This document shows positions 28,086 through 38,480 of a stretch of 64,000 nucleotides of DNA, in pieces. The DNA is taken from the NCBI GenBank assembly GCA_004295245.1, contig REAR01000057.1:1-64000 (forward strand), read 5' to 3'. The notes beneath the pieces were generated by a model. That model was not told the DNA's origin. It searched no databases and was given only the letters and a program-made list of their open reading frames with translations. Position 1 is the first letter of the stretch. The number at the start of each line of letters is the position of its first letter. The translations under genes and the position numbers were made by a program. This DNA comes from Sphingobacteriales bacterium. Its GTDB lineage: Bacteria; Bacteroidota; Bacteroidia; Chitinophagales; Chitinophagaceae.

Positions 28086-28649
28086 ATGCAGAATCCACGA
28101 TTAGCAGGAAGATATGCAAAGAGCTTAATAGACCTTGCCATAGAACGCAACCAATTGGATGCCGCACATGCGGATATGCAGTACCTGCAAGCTGCTTGCA
28201 AAAGCAGTAAAGATTTTGTAGCCCTGTTGCGCAGCCCTATTATTAAAGCCGATAAAAAAGATAAAATTTTGCAGGCTGTAACAGCTGGCAAAGTGAGTGA
28301 CTTAACTGCAGGGTTTAATAAACTATTGGTAAACAAAAGCCGAGAACAGTTTTTGCCCGAAATTATTACTGCTTTTATTGAACAATACAATGCTATTAAA
28401 GGTATACAGCGGGTAAAGCTGACCACTGCTACACCTATTTCTGATGAACTGAAGCAAGGTATTATCAATAAAATTAAAGCAGCTACGGGTTTTGAACATT
28501 TGGAAGTGGAGACGGCTACGCAACCAGAGTTGATTGGTGGCTTTGTTTTAGAGTTTAATAATAAACTGGTGGATGCAAGTATTTTAAGAGACCTGAGAGA
28601 TATTAAAACGCAGTTTCAGAAAAATATTTACGTACGTAATATACGTTAA
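28086..28649 (+). CDS. atpH: ATP synthase F1 subunit delta
   Basis: 187 residues. The N-terminal helical domain opens RLAGRYAKSLIDLAIERNQL and the C-terminal region has the delta signature ELIGGFVLEFNNKLVDASI. It links the b stalk to the alpha/beta head. A subfamily A repeat separates it from atpA. Confidence 0.93.
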   Translation: MQNPRLAGRYAKSLIDLAIERNQLDAAHADMQYLQAACKSSKDFVALLRSPIIKADKKDKILQAVTAGKVSDLTAGFNKLLVNKSREQFLPEIITAFIEQYNAIKGIQRVKLTTATPISDELKQGIINKIKAATGFEHLEVETATQPELIGGFVLEFNNKLVDASILRDLRDIKTQFQKNIYVRNIR

Positions 28650-28668
28650 TGGCTGAAGCGCTTGTTGC

Positions 28669-28695
28669 GGCTGAAGGGTGCGACGCAACGATGCT
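28669..28695 (+). repeat. Intergenic repeat, subfamily A, inside atp operon
   Basis: Forward copy (CTGAAGGGTGCGACGCAACG then ATGCT) in the 103-base gap between atpH and atpA, genes that are usually close together. Confidence 0.8.
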
Positions 28696-28746
28696 AAATA
28701 GAATGACACCTGCTGATAAACAAAAAAATTTGAACTTCTAAATTGA

Positions 28747-30333
<1,587 letters not shown>

Positions 30334-30350
30334 TAACAGCAATGCATATA

Positions 30351-30386
30351 AAAAGCCACTCTGCTAAGAGTGGCTTTTGTTTTTTT
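30351..30386 (+). terminator. Rho-independent terminator after atpA
   Basis: AAAAGCCACTC pairs with GAGTGGCTTTT (11 bp, 6-base loop) and is followed by a run of T. It closes the atp operon 17 bases after the atpA stop. Confidence 0.9.
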
Positions 30387-30400
30387 TAGATAATTTTTAT

Positions 30401-30955
30401 TTACCGGGCATATACACCATTGGGAGATACTACACTGGCCGGGCCGCCACTAATACCTACTGGCGGAATAATAATATCAATAACTGCTCCATTGATTTTT
30501 AAGATTACTTTACGGGCATGCATTTCTACCCCTTGTTGGTAAAAAGGCGGCATGGCAGCTGGCTTTCTTTCAATTAAATAAGGAGCGCTAAAATCGCTCA
30601 TCTCCACTTCAAACACATAGCCATTGGTAATACAAGTGGCTTTGGCACTGGTAGCAGTAATGTGCATATCAAAACTGGCTTTTAAAACCGGCGCATGCTC
30701 AAATGGAGTGTCTGCAAAAATATGAGGGCCAAAATAGGCGCCTATTGTTTCATCTGTACTTACAAAACCCATAACAGCAGGCATGGCATTACTATCGGGT
30801 TGCCATAAAATCATACCACTGGGGGCACTTCCAGCAGGGGTGTGCACCATGTGTGCAAGGTGTACAATTACATTAGGCATTTGCAAATTGGGGTTTGTAA
30901 CGGCTACAAGGTCAATGCCGCCCTCCCAGCTCATCCATTGGGTTACGTTAGTCAT
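30401..30955 (-). CDS. Hypothetical protein
   Basis: 184 residues, no signal peptide or membrane helix. Mostly hydrophobic/polar alternation suggesting a beta-rich fold, with Pro- and Met-rich loops (RKPAAMPPFYQQGVEMH) and a C-terminal IIPPVGISGGPASVVSPNG. The latter resembles tail regions of proteins in contractile or PAAR-like systems, but too weakly for a call. It stands alone between the atp operon and the protease operon, on the opposite strand. No function assigned. Confidence 0.6.
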   Translation of the reverse strand: MTNVTQWMSWEGGIDLVAVTNPNLQMPNVIVHLAHMVHTPAGSAPSGMILWQPDSNAMPAVMGFVSTDETIGAYFGPHIFADTPFEHAPVLKASFDMHITATSAKATCITNGYVFEVEMSDFSAPYLIERKPAAMPPFYQQGVEMHARKVILKINGAVIDIIIPPVGISGGPASVVSPNGVYAR

Positions 30956-31060
30956 ATAGCATTTTTTTTTGAGGTTGTAAAAAAATGAAAATAACGTATC
31001 TGCAACGGCTTGCCTATACCGTTAGCAGGGTATTTTGGTAGCCAGCAGTAGTGCAGGTAG

Positions 31061-31150
31061 CAGCAGTGGTTGCGTCGCACACTTCAACTTTATATTTCTA
31101 ATTTAAAATTTCAAATCTCAAATGTTGAAGTGTGCGACGCAACGATGCTG
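31061..31150. repeat. Inverted pair of subfamily A repeats
   Basis: Left copy GTTGCGTCGCACACTTCAAC (31069-31088) and right copy (31124-31143) are perfect 20-bp reverse complements with a 35-base A/T-rich loop. The pair lies in the divergent gap between the hypothetical gene ending its upstream side at 30955 and the protease operon at 31253. The remainder of that 297-base gap holds flanking repeat-associated GGTAGCCAGC and TGCCGGGCTA segments. Confidence 0.9.
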
Positions 31151-31252
31151 AAGTGGGTGCGAATGCCGGGCTAATCATTATAAATATACCCTGCACACGG
31201 TATTACCCAGGCTTAAATAAGCTGCTACTTTCAAGGCATTAAATGTAACAAC

Positions 31253-32845
31253 ATGAAAAAGGTTTTTGGGCTATTACTAATCATTAGTATTACGCTTGCT
31301 GCAATAGCACAGCCTAAGCGGTATACGGGTGCCACCTTTAATGCCACCACCATTGCAGCCACTCCCAAAAAAATAGGTCTCTCTTTAAGAAGTTTTCAAA
31401 GTTTGCCATCGTCTTATACGCTAGAACCCTGGTGCCCCACGCCGGGTAACCAGGGCAACCATGGTACCTGTGTGGCTTTTGCAAATGGCTACGGTATTGG
31501 CACCATATTATATGCAAAGCATCATAACATAACAGATAAAAACATCATTGATAAATATGCGTATTCGGCCACGCATTTATATGAACGTATTAAAGCAGCT
31601 GATGATAAAGATTGCCAGTTTGGATCTGATCCGATTAAGGCATTGTGGATAATGGCAGACAGTGGCAATGCATTAAACCGCACGGTGCCTTATGCATGCG
31701 GCAGCTATATTACACAGCAGGCAAAAGATGAAGCGCCTAATTATAAAATAAAAGATGCTAGCATTTTGTTTGCAGCCAAAGGCATGTTAACCACAGACAT
31801 ATTTGTGGTTGAACCACAGATGGCTATTGATCTTACAAAAAAAGCACTGTTAGAAGGTACGCCGGTTTCTACCGGTTTTCATTTGCCAGAAAGTTTTTTT
31901 AGCATTAAAACGGATGTTTGGTATACCAGTGCAAAAGACACATTAAGTGATTGGAAACACAACGGCCATGCCATGGCCATTGTTGGATATGATGATAATA
32001 AAGCCGGCGGCGCTTTCAGAGTATTAAACAGTTGGGGTACTGGTTGGGCCGATAAAGGGTATGTATGGATTCGGTACAGTGATTTTACCAAATGGTGTGT
32101 ATTGGCTATGCAGGTATTTGCAAGTGATTATACACCCATGCCCGAAGAATTAAAACCTAAACCAGCACCAAAGCCAGAGCCTAAACCCAACCCTGCTCCG
32201 CAACCAGAGCCGGCACCAAAACCAGAGTTGATTACGGTATTGAATGGTAGTGTTGAATTTAAATTGAATACAGGTGAAGACATGCCTGTTACTAAAGTAT
32301 CCAGTCGTAACCTGGTAGTAGAAGAAGACGCTGCTAGCTATAAAGAAGATCTGGTGGCTTACACCATGATGAATAGTTATAACAGCGGCACTAAGTTTCG
32401 GTTTTACCTGAATACTGAAACAGAAGCATATATCTATGCTTTTGCTACTGACCTTACCGGGAAAATAAACCGAATTTTGCCATATGATGATTTAACGTCT
32501 ACCCATGTTGGTGGCAATACTGTTATTGCATTTCCTTCAGACAGCAAAGTAATAAAGCTGGATGAAAACAAAGGAACTGATTACCTGCTTATATTATTTT
32601 CAAAAGAAAAAATAAACGTGAATGACCTGATACAGGCTATGAATAATGTAAAGGGGGGGCTTTCTCAAAAAATAATTACTGCTTTGGGTAGTAAACTGGT
32701 GGCAAAAGAAAAAATCAACTACGATCCTGTTAAAACAGCTTTTCAATTGCAAGGTAAAGATACCCGCAATTTAACAGTAGCAGATGAGGCAGAAGCGCTG
32801 ATAGGCTCTGTAGTGCCATTAATGGTAGAAATAAAACACCAGTAA
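31253..32845 (+). CDS. Exported papain-like (C1) protease with DUF4384-like C-terminus
   Basis: 530 residues. A signal peptide (ending near AIAQ) is followed by a papain-family domain with nucleophile C73 (GNQGNHGTCVAFANG), H239 (KHNGHAMAIVGYDD) and N259 (RVLNSWGTGW). A Pro/Lys/Glu-rich linker (about residues 298-324) joins it to a DUF4384-like beta domain (KFRFYLNTETEAYIYAFATD). No pro-domain is obvious, and HGT replaces the usual CGS before the Cys. It would act in the periplasm or outside the cell. It is first of three codirectional genes, with 17 bases to the caspase gene. Confidence 0.85.
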   Translation: MKKVFGLLLIISITLAAIAQPKRYTGATFNATTIAATPKKIGLSLRSFQSLPSSYTLEPWCPTPGNQGNHGTCVAFANGYGIGTILYAKHHNITDKNIIDKYAYSATHLYERIKAADDKDCQFGSDPIKALWIMADSGNALNRTVPYACGSYITQQAKDEAPNYKIKDASILFAAKGMLTTDIFVVEPQMAIDLTKKALLEGTPVSTGFHLPESFFSIKTDVWYTSAKDTLSDWKHNGHAMAIVGYDDNKAGGAFRVLNSWGTGWADKGYVWIRYSDFTKWCVLAMQVFASDYTPMPEELKPKPAPKPEPKPNPAPQPEPAPKPELITVLNGSVEFKLNTGEDMPVTKVSSRNLVVEEDAASYKEDLVAYTMMNSYNSGTKFRFYLNTETEAYIYAFATDLTGKINRILPYDDLTSTHVGGNTVIAFPSDSKVIKLDENKGTDYLLILFSKEKINVNDLIQAMNNVKGGLSQKIITALGSKLVAKEKINYDPVKTAFQLQGKDTRNLTVADEAEALIGSVVPLMVEIKHQ

Positions 32846-32862
32846 TTTTTAAACAGGTGCAC

Positions 32863-35800
32863 ATGAAAAAGGAATTAACACAGAAGCGGCGTATAAATAA
32901 TGGGGCATATCTTTCTATTACAGTATTTCTCTTTTTGTGGAGCGTACAGGCAAATGCACAGCGTCCAGAACTAATTATCCCTGCCACGCATTCTGCACGG
33001 TCTGTAATTGTTTCTCCTGATGAAAAGTGGTTGGCGTCTGCTGCAGAAGACGGTATAAAACTATGGGATTATAAGACCGGTAATCTTATTAAAAATCTGG
33101 CACCTGGCAGTAATAACAATGAGCGGTTTAATAATGGGCGTATTACAATGGCAATAGATGCCAGCAGCAAACAATTGGCCATGTATGTAGCCGATACATT
33201 GTACCTTTTTAACCTTGAGGCCTTTCAGTATACACACCAAATAGCATTAAAAGGAGACCGAACTGCATTTACGTTTTCAAAAGAAGGCTCGGTAATATAT
33301 GCCGGCGGAGAATATCCGGAAGATTATGATAACCGCATACTGGAGAAAATAGATTTGCAAACCGGAAACGTAACCTTATTGCAAACCTTTTATCTGAAAA
33401 CACCTGCCACACACCAGATTACCCGATTAATATTAAAATCAGATGAAAAAGAAATGATGGTGTATGACGCCATTATGGGTACATGGCTGATTGATATGAA
33501 TGCTAATAAGGTTAAGAAATTTTTTAACGATAAGCTAAACTATTTGCCTTTTGATTATTTGCCCAACGGCAACTTGCTAACCTTTGCAGGCCGACAAGAA
33601 CGTGTGTTATATATGCAGGAACAGGATGCTAAAACATATGCAGTAGTTAAAAAGTCAAAGGCTTTGTTTAAATCAGATCCGGATATTAATGCAATAGATT
33701 ATGTAATTACTTTTTATAGCGGTACTGGTAAGTATGGTTTGTATTATCAGAATGATTTTATACATTTTAATACTGTAAGTTTTTCTGCAAGCCCTAAAAT
33801 GGAAATGCCTAAACGGGATAAGTATGGCTGGATAGATAATCGCACCATTGCATTAGCTCCTTCTGGCAATCAGTATGTATTGGGGCTTGAAATGGAAAAA
33901 TGTAGTGCTATTACGCATCAAACGCTCTCTCATTTTGGAGAATTTCCTTTAGACTCATATATTCAATTTGTATTTAAGCATATGGATGGAGTATGTTTAA
34001 AAGACCGCGTCTTAACATTTGAACATGGAGTATTTAATTTAAGACTAGTAGACCCACTCTCCAGTACTGCCAAGATTGATTATTCTGATTTTTTATACCG
34101 GCTAACCAAAGATGGTAAAACAGGCTTTTTGTATAGCCAGGAATATGGTTTGTTTCGCTTTGATCCGAATAAAGCTAAAATAGAGTACGAAGCCATTGCC
34201 AAAGTGGCTAACCTGAACAAGCGGTTTGTAGGCATGCAGGTTTTTGATGCCCATAACCTGTTGGCCCTTATTGGCGATGAAGGTATTTATGTGATGGAAC
34301 TGAGCACATTGAAACTCTTATACATTGTAGACATACCTTTTGGTCTTGAATATATTTTATATGAACGTTTAGATAAGTATTGTGATATCTCTCCCGATAA
34401 ATCAAAAATGATTTTGTTTGCAGAGCAGCGGGAGGGAGATAGTGCTATTATATCCTGTGTAGACTTAAATAATCGCAATGAGATATGGCAATATGTTTCT
34501 GATGATGTAAATAACCTACGCTTTACTGATGATGGTAAGCAACTGATGTTTAGCTGCCGCGATAAACTTTATTATCTGGATGCTGCTAATGGCCAAGAAA
34601 TTGGTAAAACAATTGAGTTGCCTGCTACTACTCATGCCACCATTATCTCCCCATCAGGCAAAAGAGCGGCTATACAAATACCAGTTGATACCAATGTGAG
34701 TGCCGGATATAATATTGGAGTTATTGATGTGGCAAACCGTAAAACACAAGGCGTAATTACCGGTACCGGAGATTTTGTATCAGGCCTGGTATTTGTAAAA
34801 AATGAACGCTATATGCTGAGCGAGGAATACGGGGGACTTTGTTTTTGGGATATGGAAAAACAACGGCAGATTGGCAAACTATATCTTTTTGAAAACTCAG
34901 CTGAATGGATACTAGTTACTCCCGACGGAAGATTTGATGCAACCGAAGGCGCACTAAAAAAAATGTATTATACAAAGGGTAAAGAAATAATACCATTAGA
35001 AAGTTTGTATGAGAAATACTATGTACCTGGTTTATTAAAACAGGTATGGGAAAACACCTTGCCCGAAGGATTGCCCGATATTGGTGAACTGAAATTACCA
35101 CCCACTATTAAACTGTCTTTGCAAAATGCGGATAGGAATTTGGTAGTTGCAGAAGATGTGCCGGTAATTAAATCAGAAAAACAACAGGTAACAATTATAG
35201 CAGCGGCAAATGGATTGCAGGATCTGGTTACAGAAATAAGATTATATCAAAATGGCAAGCTGGTACAAAGCACCCGTAACCTTACAGTAGAGGATGATAA
35301 AGGAGAGCAACAAATAAGCAGATCTTTTTCGGTGATATTAAATGCTGGTGAAAATAATTTTAAAGCCATTGCTATTAACAGTCAGCGTACAGAAAGTGTA
35401 CCGGCAGAATTAATTGCCAATTATATACCGGCAGCTAATGAAATAAAGCCAGTAATTAGTACAATCCAACTGCATATGGTAGTGGTGGGTATTAATGCAT
35501 ATAAAAACCCAAAGTATAATCTTAATTACGCCTTAGCAGATGCCGCTGCATTTTCAACATCAATTAATGAAGGTGCCAGTACATTGTTTACAAAAATAAA
35601 CACTGTTTTTTTAAAAGATGCAGAAGCTACCAAAGATGGACTGCTGGCTGCATTTGAAAAAATTAAGGTCACAGCACAACCACAGGATTTATTTGTTTTT
35701 TATTACGCTGGCCATGGTGTTATAAATGATAAAAAGGAATTTTTTTTAGTACCGCATGATGTTACACAATTATATGGCAATGATGATGCATTAGCACAAA

Positions 35801-36225
35801 AGGGAATTAGTGCTGCATTATTACAACAGGTAAGCAAAGAAATAAAAGCGCAGAAGCAGTTGTTTATTTTAGATGCCTGTCAGAGTGCTGGCGCATTAGA
35901 AACCTTAGCAGCTGCCCGTGGTGCAGCAGAAGAAAAAGCCATTGCACAATTAGCCCGTTCTACCGGCACACAATGGTTAACAGCTTCTGGCAGCGAACAA
36001 TTTGCCTCAGAATTTTCGCAGCTGGGGCACGGCTCTTTTACGTATTGTTTACTAGAAGCGTTTAAAGGTGCTGCAGATCAGGGCGATAAAAAATTAACAG
36101 TAAAAGAATTGGACGCCTACCTGCAAACTAAAGTGCCGGAAGTAACACAAAAATATAAAGGCACCCCACAGTATCCGGCCAGTTACAGCTATGGAAACGA
36201 TTTTCCGATTATAATAATTAAATAA
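32863..36225 (+). CDS. Exported beta-propeller protein with C-terminal caspase (C14) domain
   Basis: About 1120 residues from ATG 32863; a GTG two codons earlier is less likely. A signal peptide is followed by WD40/propeller-like repeats over about residues 40-700 (VIVSPDEKWLASAAEDGIKL, GGLCFWDMEKQRQIGKL), a linker beta domain (VTIIAAANGLQDLVTEIRLY) and a caspase-like domain from about residue 865. The catalytic dyad is His951 (FYYAGHGVI) and Cys1006 (FILDACQSAGAL). Metacaspase-like C14 proteases usually cut after Arg/Lys; specificity here is unknown. It lies between the papain-like and repeat-protein genes. Confidence 0.87.
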   Translation: MKKELTQKRRINNGAYLSITVFLFLWSVQANAQRPELIIPATHSARSVIVSPDEKWLASAAEDGIKLWDYKTGNLIKNLAPGSNNNERFNNGRITMAIDASSKQLAMYVADTLYLFNLEAFQYTHQIALKGDRTAFTFSKEGSVIYAGGEYPEDYDNRILEKIDLQTGNVTLLQTFYLKTPATHQITRLILKSDEKEMMVYDAIMGTWLIDMNANKVKKFFNDKLNYLPFDYLPNGNLLTFAGRQERVLYMQEQDAKTYAVVKKSKALFKSDPDINAIDYVITFYSGTGKYGLYYQNDFIHFNTVSFSASPKMEMPKRDKYGWIDNRTIALAPSGNQYVLGLEMEKCSAITHQTLSHFGEFPLDSYIQFVFKHMDGVCLKDRVLTFEHGVFNLRLVDPLSSTAKIDYSDFLYRLTKDGKTGFLYSQEYGLFRFDPNKAKIEYEAIAKVANLNKRFVGMQVFDAHNLLALIGDEGIYVMELSTLKLLYIVDIPFGLEYILYERLDKYCDISPDKSKMILFAEQREGDSAIISCVDLNNRNEIWQYVSDDVNNLRFTDDGKQLMFSCRDKLYYLDAANGQEIGKTIELPATTHATIISPSGKRAAIQIPVDTNVSAGYNIGVIDVANRKTQGVITGTGDFVSGLVFVKNERYMLSEEYGGLCFWDMEKQRQIGKLYLFENSAEWILVTPDGRFDATEGALKKMYYTKGKEIIPLESLYEKYYVPGLLKQVWENTLPEGLPDIGELKLPPTIKLSLQNADRNLVVAEDVPVIKSEKQQVTIIAAANGLQDLVTEIRLYQNGKLVQSTRNLTVEDDKGEQQISRSFSVILNAGENNFKAIAINSQRTESVPAELIANYIPAANEIKPVISTIQLHMVVVGINAYKNPKYNLNYALADAAAFSTSINEGASTLFTKINTVFLKDAEATKDGLLAAFEKIKVTAQPQDLFVFYYAGHGVINDKKEFFLVPHDVTQLYGNDDALAQKGISAALLQQVSKEIKAQKQLFILDACQSAGALETLAAARGAAEEKAIAQLARSTGTQWLTASGSEQFASEFSQLGHGSFTYCLLEAFKGAADQGDKKLTVKELDAYLQTKVPEVTQKYKGTPQYPASYSYGNDFPIIIIK

Positions 36226-36257
36226 ACAACCCTTAATAACACATAAATAATACAAGT

Positions 36258-37670
36258 ATGAATAAGTTTCTTTTGCTATTAGTAATGGTTTGTTTTGCTG
36301 CCTTTGGCACGGCACAGCAAAAACCTGTTACTCCGGCTAAGCCTGTAGCAGTAACCACGGCAACCAAACCACCAGTAATAGTTTCTACTAAAGAATTGAA
36401 AAAGCAATTAGAACGAAATTTTACACGCAAACGCTATAAAGCAGTATTAGCTATTGCAGATACCCTGTTGAAACGAAACAAGAAAGATGAAAATGCCTTT
36501 CGTAAAAAAGTATTCAGTAAAGTGTATTTAAAAATGGATAAGTCGGCTATTGCAGATTTAAAAAATTTTTATAAAAATAAAGACACTGCAGCCACTATTA
36601 TTGCCATAATACCTTACACGTTTGATTTTAAGAGTAAAAACAGATCTGGTGATATTTACTATAAATCTGCTATGGCCTGGGCCCCTAAAAATGGCATCCC
36701 CTATATTTTATACGGTGCCGAACAAGCCGATAATGAAATGATTGCGGAGTCTTTAGTTAATTCTGAAAAAGGGTTTAACCTGTTAAATGCCGAGTATAAA
36801 AAGTCTTTTGTAAGCAACTATGCAATGGTTTTATTTGGTGCATCAAAAAAAGAAGATGCTTATAAACTATTGGAAACCGAAATTACTAGCGGCAATACAC
36901 AAGATGAAGTGGTAAGAACCTATTTTCAGTTTTTTGAAAAAGACAAGAAACTACAGGAAGGTATTGATAAGGCCAGCGCTTTTATAAAACAAAATCCGCT
37001 GGAAATTTTTTACACCCGCCGTGCTTTATTATACAGTGCCAACGGTAATGCAGATAAAGCATGTGAAGATGCCGGCACTATAGCACAAGAGTATAGCTTT
37101 GACTATTGGCAACGCCGCTTTGGCTGCGCAGAAGTAATGGCAGATGTTACGCCCATTCAGCAACGTACCTATATTTACGAAGTGCAGTTTCAGGGTAACA
37201 CTTATGATTTTAGGGTAACCAACCCCATTATAGATATGGGCAAAGGCCTTTCTTTTAAATTTAAAATGACGGGAGATGTGGGCATTGGCGGATTAATAAC
37301 TATTAGTAGGGAAGCAGCAGATACCGCCCATACACAAAACAATCGTTTTGGAAACGGAGATTTGCAGTTAACCGATGTTACAACCGTTTGGGTAAGCAAC
37401 GCCGTATTTAATGATATTAAAACCAAAGGAGAAACATTCATTAACGCTGATCTTTATGGAGAAAAACAATACGAATTAATAAACGATGAGTATAATGATG
37501 ATGATGAGTTTTATACCGTTAAAGTAGATGATAAAGACAAATACATCCGTTGTATTAAAATTGCTTCTAAAGATGGAGATGAAGAAATATGGATTAATGA
37601 CGATCCAAAAAATCCATTGATTTTAAAAATGAAACTGAGCTTTTCAATTGAGCTGAAACAGGTTTTATAA
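36258..37670 (+). CDS. Exported repeat protein, probably TPR-like
   Basis: 470 residues. A signal peptide (MNKFLLLLVMVCFAAFGTAQ) and a Pro/Thr/Val linker precede helical pairs that look like tetratricopeptide repeats (about residues 55-310; AVLAIADTLLKRNKKDENAF, RRALLYSANGNADKACEDAG). A C-terminal beta-rich domain (about 310-470) contains an Asp/Glu-rich loop (NDEYNDDDEFYTVKVDDKD). Its place 32 bases after the caspase gene suggests a scaffold or partner for the two proteases (inference). A strong terminator follows. Confidence 0.75.
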   Translation: MNKFLLLLVMVCFAAFGTAQQKPVTPAKPVAVTTATKPPVIVSTKELKKQLERNFTRKRYKAVLAIADTLLKRNKKDENAFRKKVFSKVYLKMDKSAIADLKNFYKNKDTAATIIAIIPYTFDFKSKNRSGDIYYKSAMAWAPKNGIPYILYGAEQADNEMIAESLVNSEKGFNLLNAEYKKSFVSNYAMVLFGASKKEDAYKLLETEITSGNTQDEVVRTYFQFFEKDKKLQEGIDKASAFIKQNPLEIFYTRRALLYSANGNADKACEDAGTIAQEYSFDYWQRRFGCAEVMADVTPIQQRTYIYEVQFQGNTYDFRVTNPIIDMGKGLSFKFKMTGDVGIGGLITISREAADTAHTQNNRFGNGDLQLTDVTTVWVSNAVFNDIKTKGETFINADLYGEKQYELINDEYNDDDEFYTVKVDDKDKYIRCIKIASKDGDEEIWINDDPKNPLILKMKLSFSIELKQVL

Positions 37671-37680
37671 TTTTTTTTGT

Positions 37681-37710
37681 AGCCCGGCTTTACCCAAAGC
37701 CGGGCTTTTC
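37681..37710 (+). terminator. Rho-independent terminator of protease operon
   Basis: AGCCCGGCTTT (37681-37691) pairs with AAAGCCGGGCT (37696-37706) around ACCC and ends in TTTTC. A subfamily A repeat begins at the next base. Confidence 0.9.
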
Positions 37711-37880
37711 TTGCGTCGCACACTTGTGCGGTAGAAAAAAACGCAGCCCTTTAAAGCATTTAGGGTATTTTTTTGCCATTTACTTTAACAAGTTTACGGT
37801 GCCTGAACCAAAGCTGCTATTTTGTTGTTTATACATGAACAATGGTTTGCAGTACAAGTGTGCGACGCAACAATTGTTGC
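37711..37880. repeat. Inverted pair of subfamily A repeats
   Basis: TTGCGTCGCACACTTGT (37711-37727) and its exact reverse complement (37854-37870) form a 17-bp inverted pair 126 bases apart. The right copy continues into CAATTGTTGCC. Confidence 0.85.
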
Positions 37881-37915
37881 CACATTGCTAACTGCCGGCT
37901 ACAAAAATAATTTCT

Positions 37916-38419
37916 ATGGCAAAAGCAAGTATTGAATTGGTAAATGCTTTGCGTATAACAGCACAGCGTTTAGAAAACGGGGCCGCATATTATTGGGGCC
38001 ATCATGGTAGCTGTAACTGCGGCAATTTATTGCAGGTGGTGGCGCATATTGATGAAAAAGAAGTACTGCGCTATGCACATAGTGCAGTGGGGGAATGGAC
38101 GGAAATTGCAGAAGAATACTGCGGTGTTACCAATGCACCGGTTAGTTATGTGTTAAGCAAGTTGCAGGAAATTGGTTTAACGCCTACTGATATACATAAT
38201 ATTGAATACCTGGAAGACCGCAACGTGTTAGCTGCATTGCCGGGCGGTTTTCGCTGGCTTAAAAGAAATGTACGGCAAGATGTGATTGCTTATTTTTATG
38301 CCTTTGCCCAATTGCTGGAAGATGAAATGGCGGCTTCTGTTAGTATAAACTGGGCAGCATTGATAAAACCAACAAACAACGCCGCCGCCGCTATGGCACC
38401 GGCAGCATCCTTTCAATAA
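37916..38419 (+). CDS. Hypothetical protein with HHGSCNCGN motif
   Basis: 167 residues, soluble, no signal peptide. A His/Cys-rich motif near residues 28-37 (WGHHGSCNCGNLLQ) could bind a metal ion. The middle is helical (KLQEIGLTPTDIHNIEYLED), and the tail is Ala-rich and low-complexity. A similar protein is widespread in Bacteroidota as a conserved hypothetical, as far as I recall. It stands between the protease operon and the PhoD-like gene, with its own upstream gap. No function is assigned. Confidence 0.65.
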   Translation: MAKASIELVNALRITAQRLENGAAYYWGHHGSCNCGNLLQVVAHIDEKEVLRYAHSAVGEWTEIAEEYCGVTNAPVSYVLSKLQEIGLTPTDIHNIEYLEDRNVLAALPGGFRWLKRNVRQDVIAYFYAFAQLLEDEMAASVSINWAALIKPTNNAAAAMAPAASFQ

Positions 38420-38480
38420 TTTTTTAGTTTTTTTAAGGGCACTAAGGTGTCTTTTAATACATTGCACTTTCAAAATAACA

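Noticed and set aside
30401-30955. PAAR or spike-protein assignment for the hypothetical gene
   Set aside because: Only a short Gly/Pro-rich C-terminal resemblance; no other secretion-system gene is nearby.
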